Notes: generated from the sequence alone by a model not told the origin. A stretch of 64,000 bases of DNA from Maniola hyperantus (GCF_902806685.2 NC_048554.1:8184001-8248000), one strand, 5' to 3'; positions 31,448 through 42,486 are shown, counted from the first letter of the stretch. Made by a program: numbers and translations.

Positions 31448-32838
31448 TAAGATTAAAATGATATATTATAAGCTTTCAGGCATTGTTTTTTTTGAAGTGG
31501 AGATATTTAATTGCGTTGACTTTAAAAGTTAATGTCTTTACTTAAAGTATTTAAAATAATTTGCGATTTATGTAACTCTTTTATTCGACAACTATAATTT
31601 AATACCGCACTTGCTAACTGGTCCAAATATGTGACATTTATGTCAACTTAATTAAGGTTTTCCGAGAGTTCGGAATTGCGTTTACACAAAGCCAAAGGCC
31701 AAAGTTGATGATTTCTCAATAGGGTCGTTTAAAAATAAATTACTTAAACTAGAAAATTACGTTCGCAAAAATATTCACTGGGCGAAATGTAAGGTAAGAC
31801 TTATACGTTCTGTGGGTATTTAAGATATTTTTGATTTCATGTCAGACAACTACGATTTTAATTATTCTCAGACACTGACCTCTATTAATACACGCTGCAC
31901 TTGACTAGACCTGATTTTGAAGCAAATTTATTTTCGCCATTAATTTTGGCGCTGATAGCAGCAGTGAGCGTCATAATATTGTGAGCGTACTTGGAATTTA
32001 TGTTAGTGATGACTGATGAGGCATCTGTCAACATAGTGTCAATCTTGTTCTGAGGTCAATACGAAGACCATTGGGTAATTTGTCAAAATTTTAATACCCA
32101 CTTTGCTGGGTGAGGCAGTTCGAATCGACACAAAAAAATAACTGTCATTTCGTATGGAAAACTTCTTCCAGCGTAGTTACTTGTATAATATTATGTCAAT
32201 TTTTTCAGTTCTTAGATTTGCAGCCTTCAACGCTGGAGCGTGTACTTATCAGCTTATCATACCTGTAGTTGTAGCTCGTTTTCAAGAAAAACTTTATAAC
32301 ATGCTATGAGCGCCAACTATCTATATCGAACTAGATTTATTAACTATTTCTGATGTTAATTGTAAAATTTAAAAAAAAAATCTTTTGTTACCTGCTATTT
32401 ACCATTTGAATATTGAAGCCAGCTAGTCTATCTACTTCCTTGAGAATCGTACTTAAAATTGTTATCATCGTATCTTATCTTACACGACTTGTATTAAGAC
32501 ATTCATCAAGGAGCCCTAAAAATGTAAAAGCTCTACAATCGTTAAATGCTACACATAATTATAGTGTTCTGTATTGGAGCAAGGTCTGTAGCTGACATTT
32601 TAAATTTGGTAAATTTTCACTTGCTAGTTCTTATGTATGCAATTCATTCAGATTTTTTTGTAAGAATTTGTCTTTAAAAGTTCCGTGATTATTTAGACAG
32701 CAATTTGTTTTATTTTCATTGCTACAACAAAGCTATTTTTAACACTGGTTTCGGCGTAGGTAGTAATTTTTTTAACTTTTATTTATAATACCTACTGCAG
32801 AATAATTCCAAGAATTTATCTTAATACTTATTACCCAT
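31448..32838. other. Long stretch without recognised features
   Basis: 1.4 kb of AT-rich sequence with no supported gene, tRNA or repeat. Confidence 0.4.
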
Positions 32839-33038
32839 ATCTCTATAATATATAAAAATGAATTGCTAAATGTGTTGCTGATCGCAAATCTCGAGAACAG
32901 CTGAACGAATTTCGCTAATTCTGTTTTCATAATATTCCTTGAAGTACGGGGATAGTTCTTACGGAGAGAAAAATTTAAAACCCACGGGATTTTTGAAAAC
33001 CTAAATCCACGCGGATCAAGTTGCGGGCATCATCTAGT
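32839..33038 (+). mobile_element. Helitron with Hel-1-type 3' end
   Basis: The 3' half (CCCACGGGATTTTTGAAAAC, CTAAATCCACGCGGATCAAG, GCGGGCATCATCTAGT) is Hel-1. The 5' half (AATGTGTTGCTGATCGC, GAACAGCTGAACGAATTTCG) differs, so it is a distinct subfamily. Confidence 0.65.
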
Positions 33039-33767
33039 CAGGTACGTAAAGCCTACAGGCTAGATGGTAGTAAGATTAAAGCTGTCATTATAATAATATA
33101 ATGATACTACTATATATACTTTATTTTAGACACACATTTGATTACGGAAGTTTAAACTTCCACAATAAATAGTATTTTACTGTGCGTCATGAAAATTTAC
33201 CATCTCTTATTTCACCAAGTCGTCAATTACTGCAACATACGCATACAGTTTTACGATTTCCCAGATACGTAATGGAAATACCGATTCCCCGTATCTTTCT
33301 TTTATATCTTTGAGACCAATTTTCTTAGAACTACGCAGTGTCCTTGCACGTTCTAGGTATTTTTTACCCGTTCAATTTGATGGTTAGTTTGACAGAAGGA
33401 ATGCCAGTAGGGCGACGGTCGTGGCCGGTCGAACAAACGTGACTCCGACCAACCTATTATCCAGTTTAAAAAGATCTATCAAACCTCTTAAAGCTGTATG
33501 AAAAAGTAGGCACAGATGGTTCTATCGAAAGTGGTAATAGTGCTAGTACTAACCGTTGTCGTCTCAATGCCGTCTTAAACACGAAGATCTCAATTCTTTT
33601 TGTGTCTAATGATAATTAATTGTCCGTTGTTAATATGCGCGTTTGTCAATCGCATCGAATTAGTGTCAATTTGTTTTACAGATTAATCGCTATAGATTAA
33701 GCTGGAGAAATCTCTAGGAAATGGTGGTGGTGATTACCTAACAAAATGTTAACGACTTTTATTAAGG
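33039..33767. other. No feature recognised
   Basis: AT-rich sequence without supported features. Confidence 0.35.
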
Positions 33768-33945
33768 ACTAGAAACCGCTCGCAGCTTCATTGGGCTATC
33801 ATTTCCTATCCCGTGGGAGTTTTTAAAAATCTGGTCTTACATTCCTTGTCTACAAACCTCCGTGCAAAATTTTAGCTTTCTAGGTCCAAGGGTGTTCTAG
33901 GGCCTGGGCGTTGATGAGTAAGGACTTTTCGTTTTACTTACATTT
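33768..33945 (-). mobile_element. Old Helitron remnant
   Basis: ACTAGAAACCGCTCGCAGCT, ATCCCGTGGGAGTTTTTAAA and CAAAATTTTAGCTTTCTAGG follow the order of a minus-strand Helitron in decayed form. Confidence 0.35.
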
Positions 33946-34228
33946 ACCTAGATGATTCTATTAAGATTGACATGTTCAAAATGTAGGAAAAAAATTAGGA
34001 TGCGTGTGATATTTACTCCGAAAAAGTTTTTGCATTTTTTCATAGTCCAGACCAAAAAATCCCTGATAAGAATCGATTATATTATTTTGTAAGCCAATCA
34101 CTGAAACCTAGAATGTAATGTAATTATACTTATTACGATTTTTTATTTATCATTTCTTTCCATCGAACTAAACGTAAAGCTTATGTCAAGAGTAGGTAGG
34201 TATGTATGTATAGTGCATATTGCTCTAT

Positions 34229-34325
34229 TTGTCAAAAGTCCTTCATTAAATGTGAACCGTATAGTACTTTGGACATGACAGTTGACACAGAGCAAATATG
34301 GCGAGTGAGTTCCCAAAACTTATGC
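34229..34325. mobile_element. Foldback family E, decayed copy
   Basis: TTTGTCAAAAGTCC, GACATGACAGTTGACAC and ATATGGCGAGTGAGTTC match the copy at 38037-38180 in order. Confidence 0.45.
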
Positions 34326-34458
34326 ATTATATTAGTAGTCAATAGTCCAAACCATTCCTCCTACAGCAATGAGTACAGCGAATGGGGTTTCATCATAATA
34401 ATAATATATTTTCAGCTTATTTCACTGCACTCGCATAACCTTTGATTGATCTCGAATT

Positions 34459-34501
34459 CAGTAAAATATTGAACTATGAAGTATAGTTCAATATTTTACT
34501 G
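34459..34501. repeat. Perfect 19-bp hairpin
   Basis: CAGTAAAATATTGAACTAT and ATAGTTCAATATTTTACTG flank the loop GAAGT. Confidence 0.75.
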
Positions 34502-34889
34502 TTTTAGTTTCTTATAGCTATTAATTCTGCTATAAGAATAGGTGGGTACATTTAATGGGCAAGGGAAAGACGGACTTACCATATAATTTTAATAATAGAG
34601 AAACCTTAACCCATTACCACAGAAGCCGGGCAATTAACTGATAACATCTTCTATTCTTTGCGCTAACCTTGATTTTATGGCCTATTATGTAAGTCTGATA
34701 GAATATTTCACGATTTACAATTAGTATTTGCAAGTACAAGGACTTTGCAGTAGCTATGAAAAGAAACGATACGCCTTATTACCTATGACTCAGTTCATTT
34801 GTAACCTATCGTACAATATCTAGTGCCTACATCAGTAGTCAAGATCCTTCTCTGAAATTGAATCAAGTGGAGTATCCCACCGTTCCCAC
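34502..34889. other. No feature recognised
   Basis: No supported gene or repeat. Confidence 0.35.
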
Positions 34890-34948
34890 TTGGGGTCCGC
34901 CACCTCATACCCCGATTGCCATTTAAACCTGTCGCGGACTTATAGGTA
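34890..34948. mobile_element. Foldback family A, right end only
   Basis: ACCTCATACCCCGATTGCCA and AAACCTGTCGCGGACTTATA are the family A right end; the left end is lost. Confidence 0.6.
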
Positions 34949-35026
34949 TGCCTAATTGCGAGTCAAATCGATCATGCAGTTTTTGTTTATGTGTGAATTA
35001 AATTAAACGGACACATGTTTCTTCAG

Positions 35027-35164
35027 ACTTTTATGCCTTGTTTAATTTATGTTAAAAGATTTAATCTGTTCTTTGTAAATGGTCTGATTAATTTAGCTTT
35101 CGGCATAATTATTTTTTATTTAAATATTATGCAAATGTCAACAAATAATAATATGTTTCTCAAG
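35027..35164 (+). other. Candidate internal exon, phase 0-0, hydrophobic
   Basis: An acceptor (GTTTCTTCAG) and a consensus donor (CTCAAGGTAAGT) bracket 46 open codons. The translation includes LFFVNGLINLAFGIIIFYL, which would suit a membrane segment. No partner exon was found nearby and the family is not recognised; a receptor-type membrane protein is only a guess. Chance occurrence in AT-rich DNA is quite possible. Confidence 0.25.
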
Positions 35165-35216
35165 GTAAGTAATTATTGTACCCCATTTGTGTACCCCTTC
35201 ATACAATTATTATGAT

Positions 35217-35260
35217 GTCCAAACTTTAGCCCAGATACGTCTGGGTTGAAGTTTGGATAC
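35217..35260. repeat. 44-bp hairpin
   Basis: GTCCAAACTTTAGCCCAGA pairs with TCTGGGTTGAAGTTTGGATAC around TACG with small mismatches. Confidence 0.6.
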
Positions 35261-35610
35261 AGAAAATTGCATAAGAGACGTTAACTGTTGTCCTATATGA
35301 AATACATAAGCCAGCGTGGTTGGACTATGCCAATGGCTATTTAAAGTAATTAATTTATTTAAAAAAATACTTATGCACGATTATGTTAGTTTGTTACTAA
35401 ATATCAATCCTGTCAAGGGATGCGTAAACCCCAAGCTAATCTTTGTAGTCTGACACACACAAGCATACAAATTTTTCTTCACTTTTTAAATATGACTGCT
35501 AAGCTCATAGCTTTACCTATCTGGAGTTTTATAATTCTTCTTCAAGTCTTCCAGTTTTGAGGGTGATTCGCTTATTCAGTGAATCCTTATACATACGACG
35601 GTATATTTGA
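35261..35610. other. No feature recognised
   Basis: No supported gene or repeat. Confidence 0.35.
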
Positions 35611-35949
35611 CAACCTCCCTGGCGCAGTGGTAAGCGCTGTGGTCTTATTAGTGGGAGGTCCCGGGTTCGATTCCTGGCAGGGATTTGGAATTTTATAGTT
35701 TCTAAATTTCTGGTCCTCGGCCGTGGCTAGTTACCACCCTACCGGCAAAGCCGTGCCGCCAAGCAATTTAGCGTTCCGGTACGATGCCGTGTAGAAACTG
35801 AAGGTGTCTGGGCTTAAAAAACTGCCATACTCCTTCCAGGTTAGCCCGCTCCCACCTTTGACTGCATCGTCACTTGGCACCAGGTGAGATTGCAGTCAAG
35901 GGCTAACTTGTATCTGAATAAAAAATACAAAAAATACAAAAAAATAAAT
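35611..35949 (+). mobile_element. tRNA-derived SINE, full length
   Basis: The head TCCCTGGCGCAGTGGTAAGC (A box) and GGTCCCGGGTTCGATTCCTG (B box) is an RNA polymerase III-type promoter. The body includes GCGTTCCGGTACGATGCCGT. The tail CACCAGGTGAGATTGCAGTC leads to CTTGTATCTGAATA and an A-rich AAAATACAAAAAATACA end. It is the best copy in the window; relatives are at 7435, 8433, 18940(-), 44978(-) and 62711. Confidence 0.85.
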
Positions 35950-36479
35950 GTTTCTACGTATGTCCGTTATAGACTTTGAAACCATCCAACCAATGTCCCC
36001 CAAACCGGTTTCATTAGAAAGGCAATAATACAAAAACAATCATATTATATAAGACATTCTTTTTTTAGCGTACACAGCGTGCGTTTTTCACACACAGGGC
36101 CGCTACTTAGTTAAAAATAAAATTGACAAATGAGCTCGGTGGCTATCATTCAATGTTGATCACTGAGTTAGCGAATCGCCCCGCTCCTGTGATCGTCGTA
36201 GCACTTAAGGATTACGTCATAAAGCATTATTGTAACTGAAATTAAACATCTTCGTCGAGTATCTATTATGATGTTGAAATGGTCGCCGCCCACGGCAGGC
36301 GCAGGGTCGAAACGTTATCCTGCCCATAAATCAGCTTGCAACACATCATGTACACTTCACCAACTTCACCATGTAGATAAAGCCACATTGCTATGAAATA
36401 ACATGATTTAGAACTTTATAAACTTCCCATACATTTCGTGAAAATACTTAGGATAAACTTTCGTCACACCGATAGACTT
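35950..36479. other. No feature recognised
   Basis: No supported gene or repeat. Confidence 0.35.
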
Positions 36480-36577
36480 GCGAATCGTGAGATGTCGCTT
36501 GTACACTTAATGAGAGGTCTTCTAATGCAGCGCTTTCCGGTGCCAGGTCTCCATTCCAGCGCCTTGGGACACCAACG
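36480..36577 (-). pseudogene. RTE-like LINE ORF2 scrap
   Basis: Minus-strand translation RRWCPKALEWRPGTGKR matches the RTE C-terminal motif also seen at 18605-18905. About 30 codons remain. Confidence 0.6.
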
Positions 36578-36671
36578 TCTGGATAATGCTTTACTTACCT
36601 ATACCTAAAAAAATGGTTATAAATTGTTGTAACTTAATTGGTCAAAATAAATCGTTTCACAGTAGGTAAAT

Positions 36672-36740
36672 GTGTCGGGAACCCTGAAGTAAGTTTGAAA
36701 AACTTGTATCTCAGGGTCCCCGCTCTTCCTCTTCCGTCAC
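36672..36740. repeat. GGGACCCTGA inverted-end repeat, copy 1
   Basis: GGGAACCCTGAAGTAAGTTT and AACTTGTATCTCAGGGTCCC form a short foldback. The following CGCTCTTCCTCTTCCGTCAC is shared with the piece at 39385-39450. A third copy is at 56152-56202. Confidence 0.55.
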
Positions 36741-36744
36741 ATAC

Positions 36745-37854
36745 TTATTATACTTAAATATTTACAACAAATAAAAATACAAATACAAAATTAGCATGTC
36801 GTGTTTGTGAGTAATTGAGCACAATTAATGTAGTTTGAAGTTTCCCAACGACCTCTGTGTAGTAGTACTACGCACAAAATAGCGCATTCCGAAGTCCATG
36901 GAAAAGATATTCAAGATAAAAAAAATTGAAGACAAATTCTTACGTTTATGTGTGTGACATGCATGTGCACAGACACAGACTACATAGAAACTGGAGTAGT
37001 ATTTACGCATCTTTGAGTAAACCAACAATTACGAACATACTTCAAAACTTATGGTTTTGAGCTCCAAACTTTCTAATCAGTTGTTAATCTTTTCCCCAGC
37101 ACCATTACCAGTAACTAACTGCCCTGAACATGACACTTTTCTTGCCGTTACCGGAAGCCCGTTACCAAACTATAGAAGTCATTGATATTTGGAGTGTAAG
37201 ATACGGGATGGTATTCAGCCATAGCTGCCTAAGTACGTACTCATTCATTCTCCCTCTTGCGTGTCCACATTGATTGTGCTTGGGCTGCATTTAGTCTCTT
37301 GTCAGTAGTCAAAACAACCGTCCGGGTTTTTAAAACTGACACAGCTGGAGATCCAACCAGCAACGTCTTATTTACAAGGTGAACATTCACGCCTAACAAA
37401 AAAGGTAGTTTAACATTTTGTACAAAAAAATCTTACAATCAGATCAATACTTTAAACTTAAAAGCATTATCAATTACCATTGTCATGGGAAAGAGATCAT
37501 GTTCCAAGATAGATTGTGTAAGATATATTCATTATGATTATTATGAGATGCGGAAGTCAGATGGTAATCGTAAAAACCAGTAACCTGTCAATAAGTGGGT
37601 TAAGTAAGCAGACCCTATAACTGGGTTAAGTAGACCCTTGTTACAAAGATAACATTTTCTTGACAAAAGGCGTGAGAGAGATGGTAAATATTATAAAACT
37701 TTTTATTACCAGAGCTTAGGTTATTGAAGGATATAAAATATATAATAAGTATATAGTTATCTATAGTCTTTTGAAAATAAGTAGGTAAGTAAGCATTGCT
37801 TTAAAACAGAAGAAAATATTTAAGAGTAGGTACCGTCATAATATCATAGAGATA
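36745..37854. other. No supported gene
   Basis: 1.1 kb of AT-rich sequence. A local duplication of the words GTGGGTTAAGTAAGC and CTGGGTTAAGTAGAC occurs at 37596-37636. Confidence 0.35.
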
Positions 37855-37904
37855 GTGATAATATTAGAAGCAGGATTTTTCTCCTCTTTCTCATGGTGGT
37901 TGTC

Positions 37905-37950
37905 TACTACCACTACTACTACTGTTGCTGCTGCTGCTGCTGCTATTTTT
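37905..37950. repeat. Trinucleotide microsatellite (CTA/CTG)
   Basis: ACTACCACTACTACTACTG then TTGCTGCTGCTGCTGCTGC. The two frames across it (about 63 codons plus strand, 78 minus strand) are made of Thr/Ala or Val/Ala runs and are not called as genes. Confidence 0.8.
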
Positions 37951-38036
37951 GCCTCTTCCGAGGGCACTATGAGTTTGCCTAGTTGGAGACACCGTTTCCG
38001 CAATACCGCAATAATACACATAATGTGTATAATGTG

Positions 38037-38180
38037 TACAAAATGAGATCTCACTCGCCATTTTAACTTCATGTGTTAACTGTCATGTCAAAAGTACCTA
38101 CGATTTTATAGGCGAACTTTACTTTTGACATTATAATTGACTCATAGAGTCAAAATGGCGAGTGAGTTCGCATTTTGTAC
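38037..38180. mobile_element. Foldback family E, copy 2
   Basis: Inverted ends GTACAAAATGAGATCTCACT and GAGTTCGCATTTTGTAC enclose CGCCATTTTAACTTCATGTG and GAGTCAAAATGGCGAGTGAG, with AAAAGTACCTACG and AACTTTACTTTTGACA inside. It lacks the central hairpin of the 21.8-kb copy. Confidence 0.7.
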
Positions 38181-38187
38181 GGACTAT

Positions 38188-38718
38188 AACGGCTTTTCCA
38201 CAGCCTCACGGTAAAGCCTATATCCGTAGTAGGGTAATACATTATGTGTATCAAGTATTGTATAATTGAACAATGAACAATTACGACGATTATTATAAAC
38301 ATTTTTATAAAATCACGGTCTCAATTACATTCTATTGTACGCAATAAGCAATAGATTCGATTCAGTTTATAGCCCAAGCACAACCGATGTGACAATGGTT
38401 TCTCGCGGCTTTTTCATCAACAATTGCCGCAAAAGTTGACATATTTTTGTTTTATATTATACTTGCAGTGTATGCTCTTGTGTATCTGCATACAGCTAAT
38501 GCTGAACTGTAACCTTTTTTTCGGGTTGCGCCACACATGACACAGTTTATTACGGCGCTTCTTCTGCTAGAGGCATGTTGGCTTTAATGCTCTAATGCAA
38601 AAAGCACCGGGATAACCGACTCTTAGTTATATTAGAAAAAAGCGTTTTTTTCTTTCTTCTTTCCTTCAACTATCTCCAATACCCTACCAGTTTTTGAGGA
38701 ATTTGAACAGGCCTATAC
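38188..38718. other. No feature recognised
   Basis: No supported gene or repeat. Confidence 0.35.
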
Positions 38719-38891
38719 TGTAGGAGAAACCGGCTTTACTCACGTATTTAAACGACGCGTTCGCGAACTGAGACCCTGCGAAAAAGGACCCCGGATGGGT
38801 TTGAAACTAGTCGGGCTAACGTCGACTAAATACGTGAGTAAAGCCAGTTTCTCCTACATATGGCAATCCCTCACGATAGTTTAACTGCTAG
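38719..38891 (+). mobile_element. Foldback family C, copy 2
   Basis: The core pairs GGCTTTACTCACGTATTTA with TAAATACGTGAGTAAAGCC. The interior is CGCGTTCGCGAACTGAGACC, GAAAAAGGACCCCGGATGGG and AACTAGTCGGGCTAACGTCG. The outer arms are private to this copy: TGTAGGAGAAAC pairs with GTTTCTCCTACA. The conserved end is ATGGCAATCCCTCACGATAG plus TTTAA. No clear target duplication was found. Confidence 0.75.
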
Positions 38892-39384
38892 AATAGGATT
38901 CCGCGCTGGTGCCACAATTTATTTGTCGTAATGTTTGTGCTCGGACTGCAGCAGTCGAGGCAGGATCACGTCGTCGCGTCGTCGGTTGAGACACCAAAGG
39001 TTGTCTTGAAATGCGTGCGGTTGCACAACCGGAGAAATAGAGCAGACAGGTGTGGTTAACTTATTTTCGCTTTGCGATTTACTAATAATGCTATGTCAAT
39101 CCGTTTTGTTATTGGTTAAAGCAGTGAAAACACTATGCAATAATATTTTTACATTTTTTCATCTATTTTTACCAGATTTGGTGGAACGGTTAAAATTAAT
39201 AGTTTTATAACTTTGGTAAACCTTTTAAGCTATATTGTGATAAAGTAATGTGCATTGCCTAGACTTTCTTTATTAATGTTGCAATACTTAGTTCTTATTA
39301 TTATTTTGAGTAATTTTGGTCCACATCGTATCAAAATATTGAAATGAAATGAAAATATTGTTGTTTAAAATAAGTTATTTCAAA
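38892..39384. other. No feature recognised
   Basis: No supported gene; GAAATGAAATGAAAATATTG at 39342 is a short simple repeat. Confidence 0.35.
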
Positions 39385-39450
39385 ACTGTCTCGTGAACCT
39401 TGGAGTTAATTTGAAAAACCTCCCCGCTCTTCTTCCTCCGTCACCGTCAT
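39385..39450. repeat. GGGACCCTGA repeat, diverged
   Basis: GTGAACCTTGGAGTTAATTT and CCGCTCTTCTTCCTCCGTCA match the copy at 36672-36740; the right foldback arm is deleted. Confidence 0.4.
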
Positions 39451-39616
39451 TGAGAAAACCATCATGCTTGGTAGTTTAAAGGTGGTTTAAAGTGCGTCCA
39501 TGATCTAGACAATCTAGTTCTAGGATGTAATAACAGTATGGTAAACATATTATATTTATTATTACCAGACTTTTTATTTTCAAGCTAATAAAACCACGTA
39601 GAACATTGTTTTTAGT

Positions 39617-39794
39617 TATAAGTCCCGCAAATTGCTAATGCGCGTGGCCACTATTTTAGTGACGTCAGCACTAGACTGAAGTTTCGAGCTGATGGTATAT
39701 TTTTACTTAAATATACGTCAAATGACGTCAAAATGACGTCATTTCGATGTTAATGTTACATGGTTCCAGCGCAATAGCAATTTGCGGTACTTAT
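39617..39794 (+). mobile_element. Foldback family B, copy
   Basis: Ends TATAAGTCCCGCAAATTGCT and AGCAATTTGCGGTACTTATA; interior CTAGACTGAAGTTTCGAGCT and TGACGTCAAAATGACGTCA. Same orientation as the copy at 25871-26048. Confidence 0.8.
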
Positions 39795-40285
39795 ACAAAC
39801 ATTATTGAGATGTAGACATCACACCATTAGATATAAAAATAAATATTGGTGAGCGTAGTAAATGTACAAAGTGTTAACGATCTCGGATGCATTTTGTCAT
39901 TTATCAAGCTATCAAGCGAGCGCCGGCGATGCAAAATAAATATTATTTATTATTTTATCTGTCAGCGGCTACAAAGGAATATAATACATCAGCGCCCACG
40001 CCCAACGAAAAAGTGCTACCGCCTTACGTTGCCTTATCGAAGTTATGAAGATACGACATTAAAAATTTCCATTTCTATTTTGTTTTATTTTAGTACACGT
40101 GGGTTGAGATTTGAGAATCAGAATAGGAATTATTGAGCTATTGTTATACTCTGTAGATTAATCTGCGATGGTGTTAAAAGTAACATATTATGTTATCTAT
40201 TAACAACATGGTTTTGTTTTTAAATGAATTTAGTTAAATATATTGTTCACGTCAGTATCAATACTAGTAATAAGGATAAAGGACG
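39795..40285. other. No supported gene
   Basis: A 96-codon frame (39846-40136) has no recognisable domain and is not called. Confidence 0.35.
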
Positions 40286-40374
40286 TATAGTCCGGGGCAA
40301 TTGGGGTATGAGGCGAGTGTGCGGGGCGTCCCCTCCCCGATTGCCATTTCAACCTGTCGCTTACCTACTAAAGG
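40286..40374. mobile_element. Foldback family A, shortened
   Basis: TATAGTCCGGGGCAATTGGG and CCGATTGCCATTTCAACCTG followed by TCGCTTACCTACTAAAGG. It ends exactly where the large palindrome begins. Confidence 0.65.
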
Positions 40375-40690
40375 TATGATTCCGAACCACGATGCACGCA
40401 ATAGCGCTGCCGCAGCAGTGCTGTCACCAGCTGTCACAGTCCTGTCGCTGCACTACTGGTCCCCATACAATCTCTATAAGCTTATATGACATTAGGTACA
40501 TTCCGAGCTAGGCAGCAATGTTCCGCTACATTGCTGCCGCGACATTGCTGCCTAGCTCGGAATGTAATGTCATATAAGCTTATAGAGATTGTATGGGGAC
40601 CAGTAGTACCGCGACAGGACTGTGACAGCTACTGACAGCACTGCTGCGGCAGCGCTGCTGCGTGCAGCGTGGTTCGGAATCATACCTTTA
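40370..40690. repeat. About 320-bp near-perfect palindrome
   Basis: The left arm (40370-40530) begins AAAGGTATGATTCCGAACCA and the right arm (40537-40690) ends TGGTTCGGAATCATACCTTT. Paired landmarks include GGTCCCCATACAATCTCTAT with ATAGAGATTGTATGGGGACC and GCTTATATGACATTA with TAATGTCATATAAGC. A few substitutions and one 5-nt indel (AGGTA at 40494) separate the arms. No open frame crosses it. Either a foldback transposon or a recent inverted duplication. Confidence 0.85.
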
Positions 40691-41310
40691 TAGGTACCAA
40701 CTATCAACTAACTTAAATGACGCGTAAAAAACAAACAGGTTGATAAATTGGCGTCCAAAATTCCCATGGAAATTCCGCAATGCGCATTATGTTATACATT
40801 ATACGAGAACATCTACAAGAGGCCTTGACTTCTGCAAACTTACCTTGGTTACTACTAGGTAGTACAACCCCTTAATTAATTTTTCAACGGAGCCATTAAA
40901 AAATGCCTGTAAAGAAATATTCAAAATATTACACGCAATTTATCTGCAATCAGGTGAAACTAATTTTGTTTTGGCTTATAATACAATTGCATCACTTTTT
41001 TGTAGCCACAAAATGTCGTGCACGGGAGCCCGAACTATTATGGTTTTTATGCGTGATGGTTATAGATTGTATCCGAATCTACTGTTTCGGAGTTCGTGAG
41101 GTGATCGGAAATCCATTGTGAAACATCTACGGCCTCGACATCAGGTTTTTTCAACCGCGCCGCCGTTGTGACGAATGACTAAGTATCAAATTGTGGTTGC
41201 TGGGTATTTCATACCCACAATATGTACTATGCCTACATACTTTTTGGCGTAAAATGAGCCTTACATGATTATTTATTTCTAAAACTTCAATAAGTGTAAC
41301 AAGTTGAAAA
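40691..41310. other. No feature recognised
   Basis: AT-rich, no supported feature; the 72-codon frame at 40903-41121 is not called. Confidence 0.35.
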
Positions 41311-41738
41311 TAAACCGGCCAAGTGTGAGTCAGGCTCCCGCAATGAGGGTTCCGTACTACAGTCGTATTTTTTCGACATTTTGTACGATAATTCAAAATT
41401 TATGATGCACAAAAATAAATAAAAATCTGTTTTAGAATGTACATGTGAAGACCTTTCATATGATACCCCACTTGATATAGTCACTCACTTCAAAAGTTGA
41501 AAATACAAATAATTAGTTCATGACCACAATTTTTTTGGGTGATCTAACCCTAAATTCACGGTTTTCAGATTTTTCCCCAAATTTCAGCTATAAGATCTAT
41601 CTACCTGCCAAATTTCATGATTCTAGGTCAACAGGAAGTACCCTGTAGGTTTCTTGACAGACAGACAGACAGACAGACAGACAACAAAGTGATCCTATAA
41701 GGGTTCCGTTTTTCCTTTTGAGGTACGGAACCCTAAAA
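41311..41738 (+). mobile_element. Repeat family G, full-length copy
   Basis: It starts AAACCGGCCAAGTGTGAGTC and GAGGGTTCCGTACTACAG, passes GACCTTTCATATGATACCCC, ACCTGCCAAATTTCATGATT and a CAGA microsatellite (41658-41683), and ends GAGGTACGGAACCCTAAAAA. GGGTTCCGTAC at the left and GTACGGAACCC at the right are inverted. It is non-coding; I know this as a very common lepidopteran interspersed repeat but cannot name its class from sequence alone. Confidence 0.7.
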
Positions 41739-42486
41739 ATGTTTTTTTTTTAAACGCTAATATATTCTTTCAAGTGATATGAATTATTTAAAATAACCGA
41801 GCGTAGGTACTTTATCTAATTACACTTTTGACATACATACATACACCGCAGCGGAAATACCTATTTAGTTCAAGCTACTAAAAGGCTGAAGACAAGATTC
41901 TGCGCTATTGATAAATAGAATTATCAGCGTTTAAAAAAGCGTCGGGTATCAAATACCTGACCGCAACAGTGCCGGGTTAAAGAGATGTCACAAAATTTGA
42001 AGACAAAAGCAATCTCATAAAATTGTGTAAGCAGCAGTCTTTTGAGATATAGTTGCCGAGACCTTGAGTGTTGATTTGTATCATTGTTTGCATGTACGAG
42101 AGTAAAACAAGGTCACGTCCAGTCCGTCTGTCCGTCTGTGCGTCTGTCTATTAACCACAGACAGTTTAAAAATAAACTATAAGTGCTGTTAATTGGAAAT
42201 TAAGTATATAGAAACCTATTACCTACCGCTATAGATAGAGAGACCTCGTATATATTTGAAAAAAAATCGGAACATTAATGAGTTGTATACCTACCTACCT
42301 CGTTAAATATAAATAGGTATTTTTTAATTAAATTAATTATGAGGTTTCTTAGACAGTTTTCAGTTAAAAACTAGCGTTTAGGAATAAAATCACCAAAATG
42401 TTTAGCAAATAACATGGCTACTCCATGGCTACTTAAGAAACCATGCATGCGGTATGTGTGTTCTAACTTAACACGTACCTAGGTAC
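41739..42486. other. No supported gene
   Basis: Only a CGTCTGTC simple stretch (42125-42150) stands out, possibly a remnant of a CTGT-containing element. Confidence 0.35.

Noticed and set aside
35611..35690. tRNA gene-like head
   Set aside because: Acceptor stem does not close and a SINE body and A-rich tail follow, so it is a SINE rather than a tRNA gene.
37836..38072. Overlapping Val/Ala- and Thr/Ala-rich frames on both strands
   Set aside because: They are translations of a CTA/CTG microsatellite; the ends run into a foldback element.
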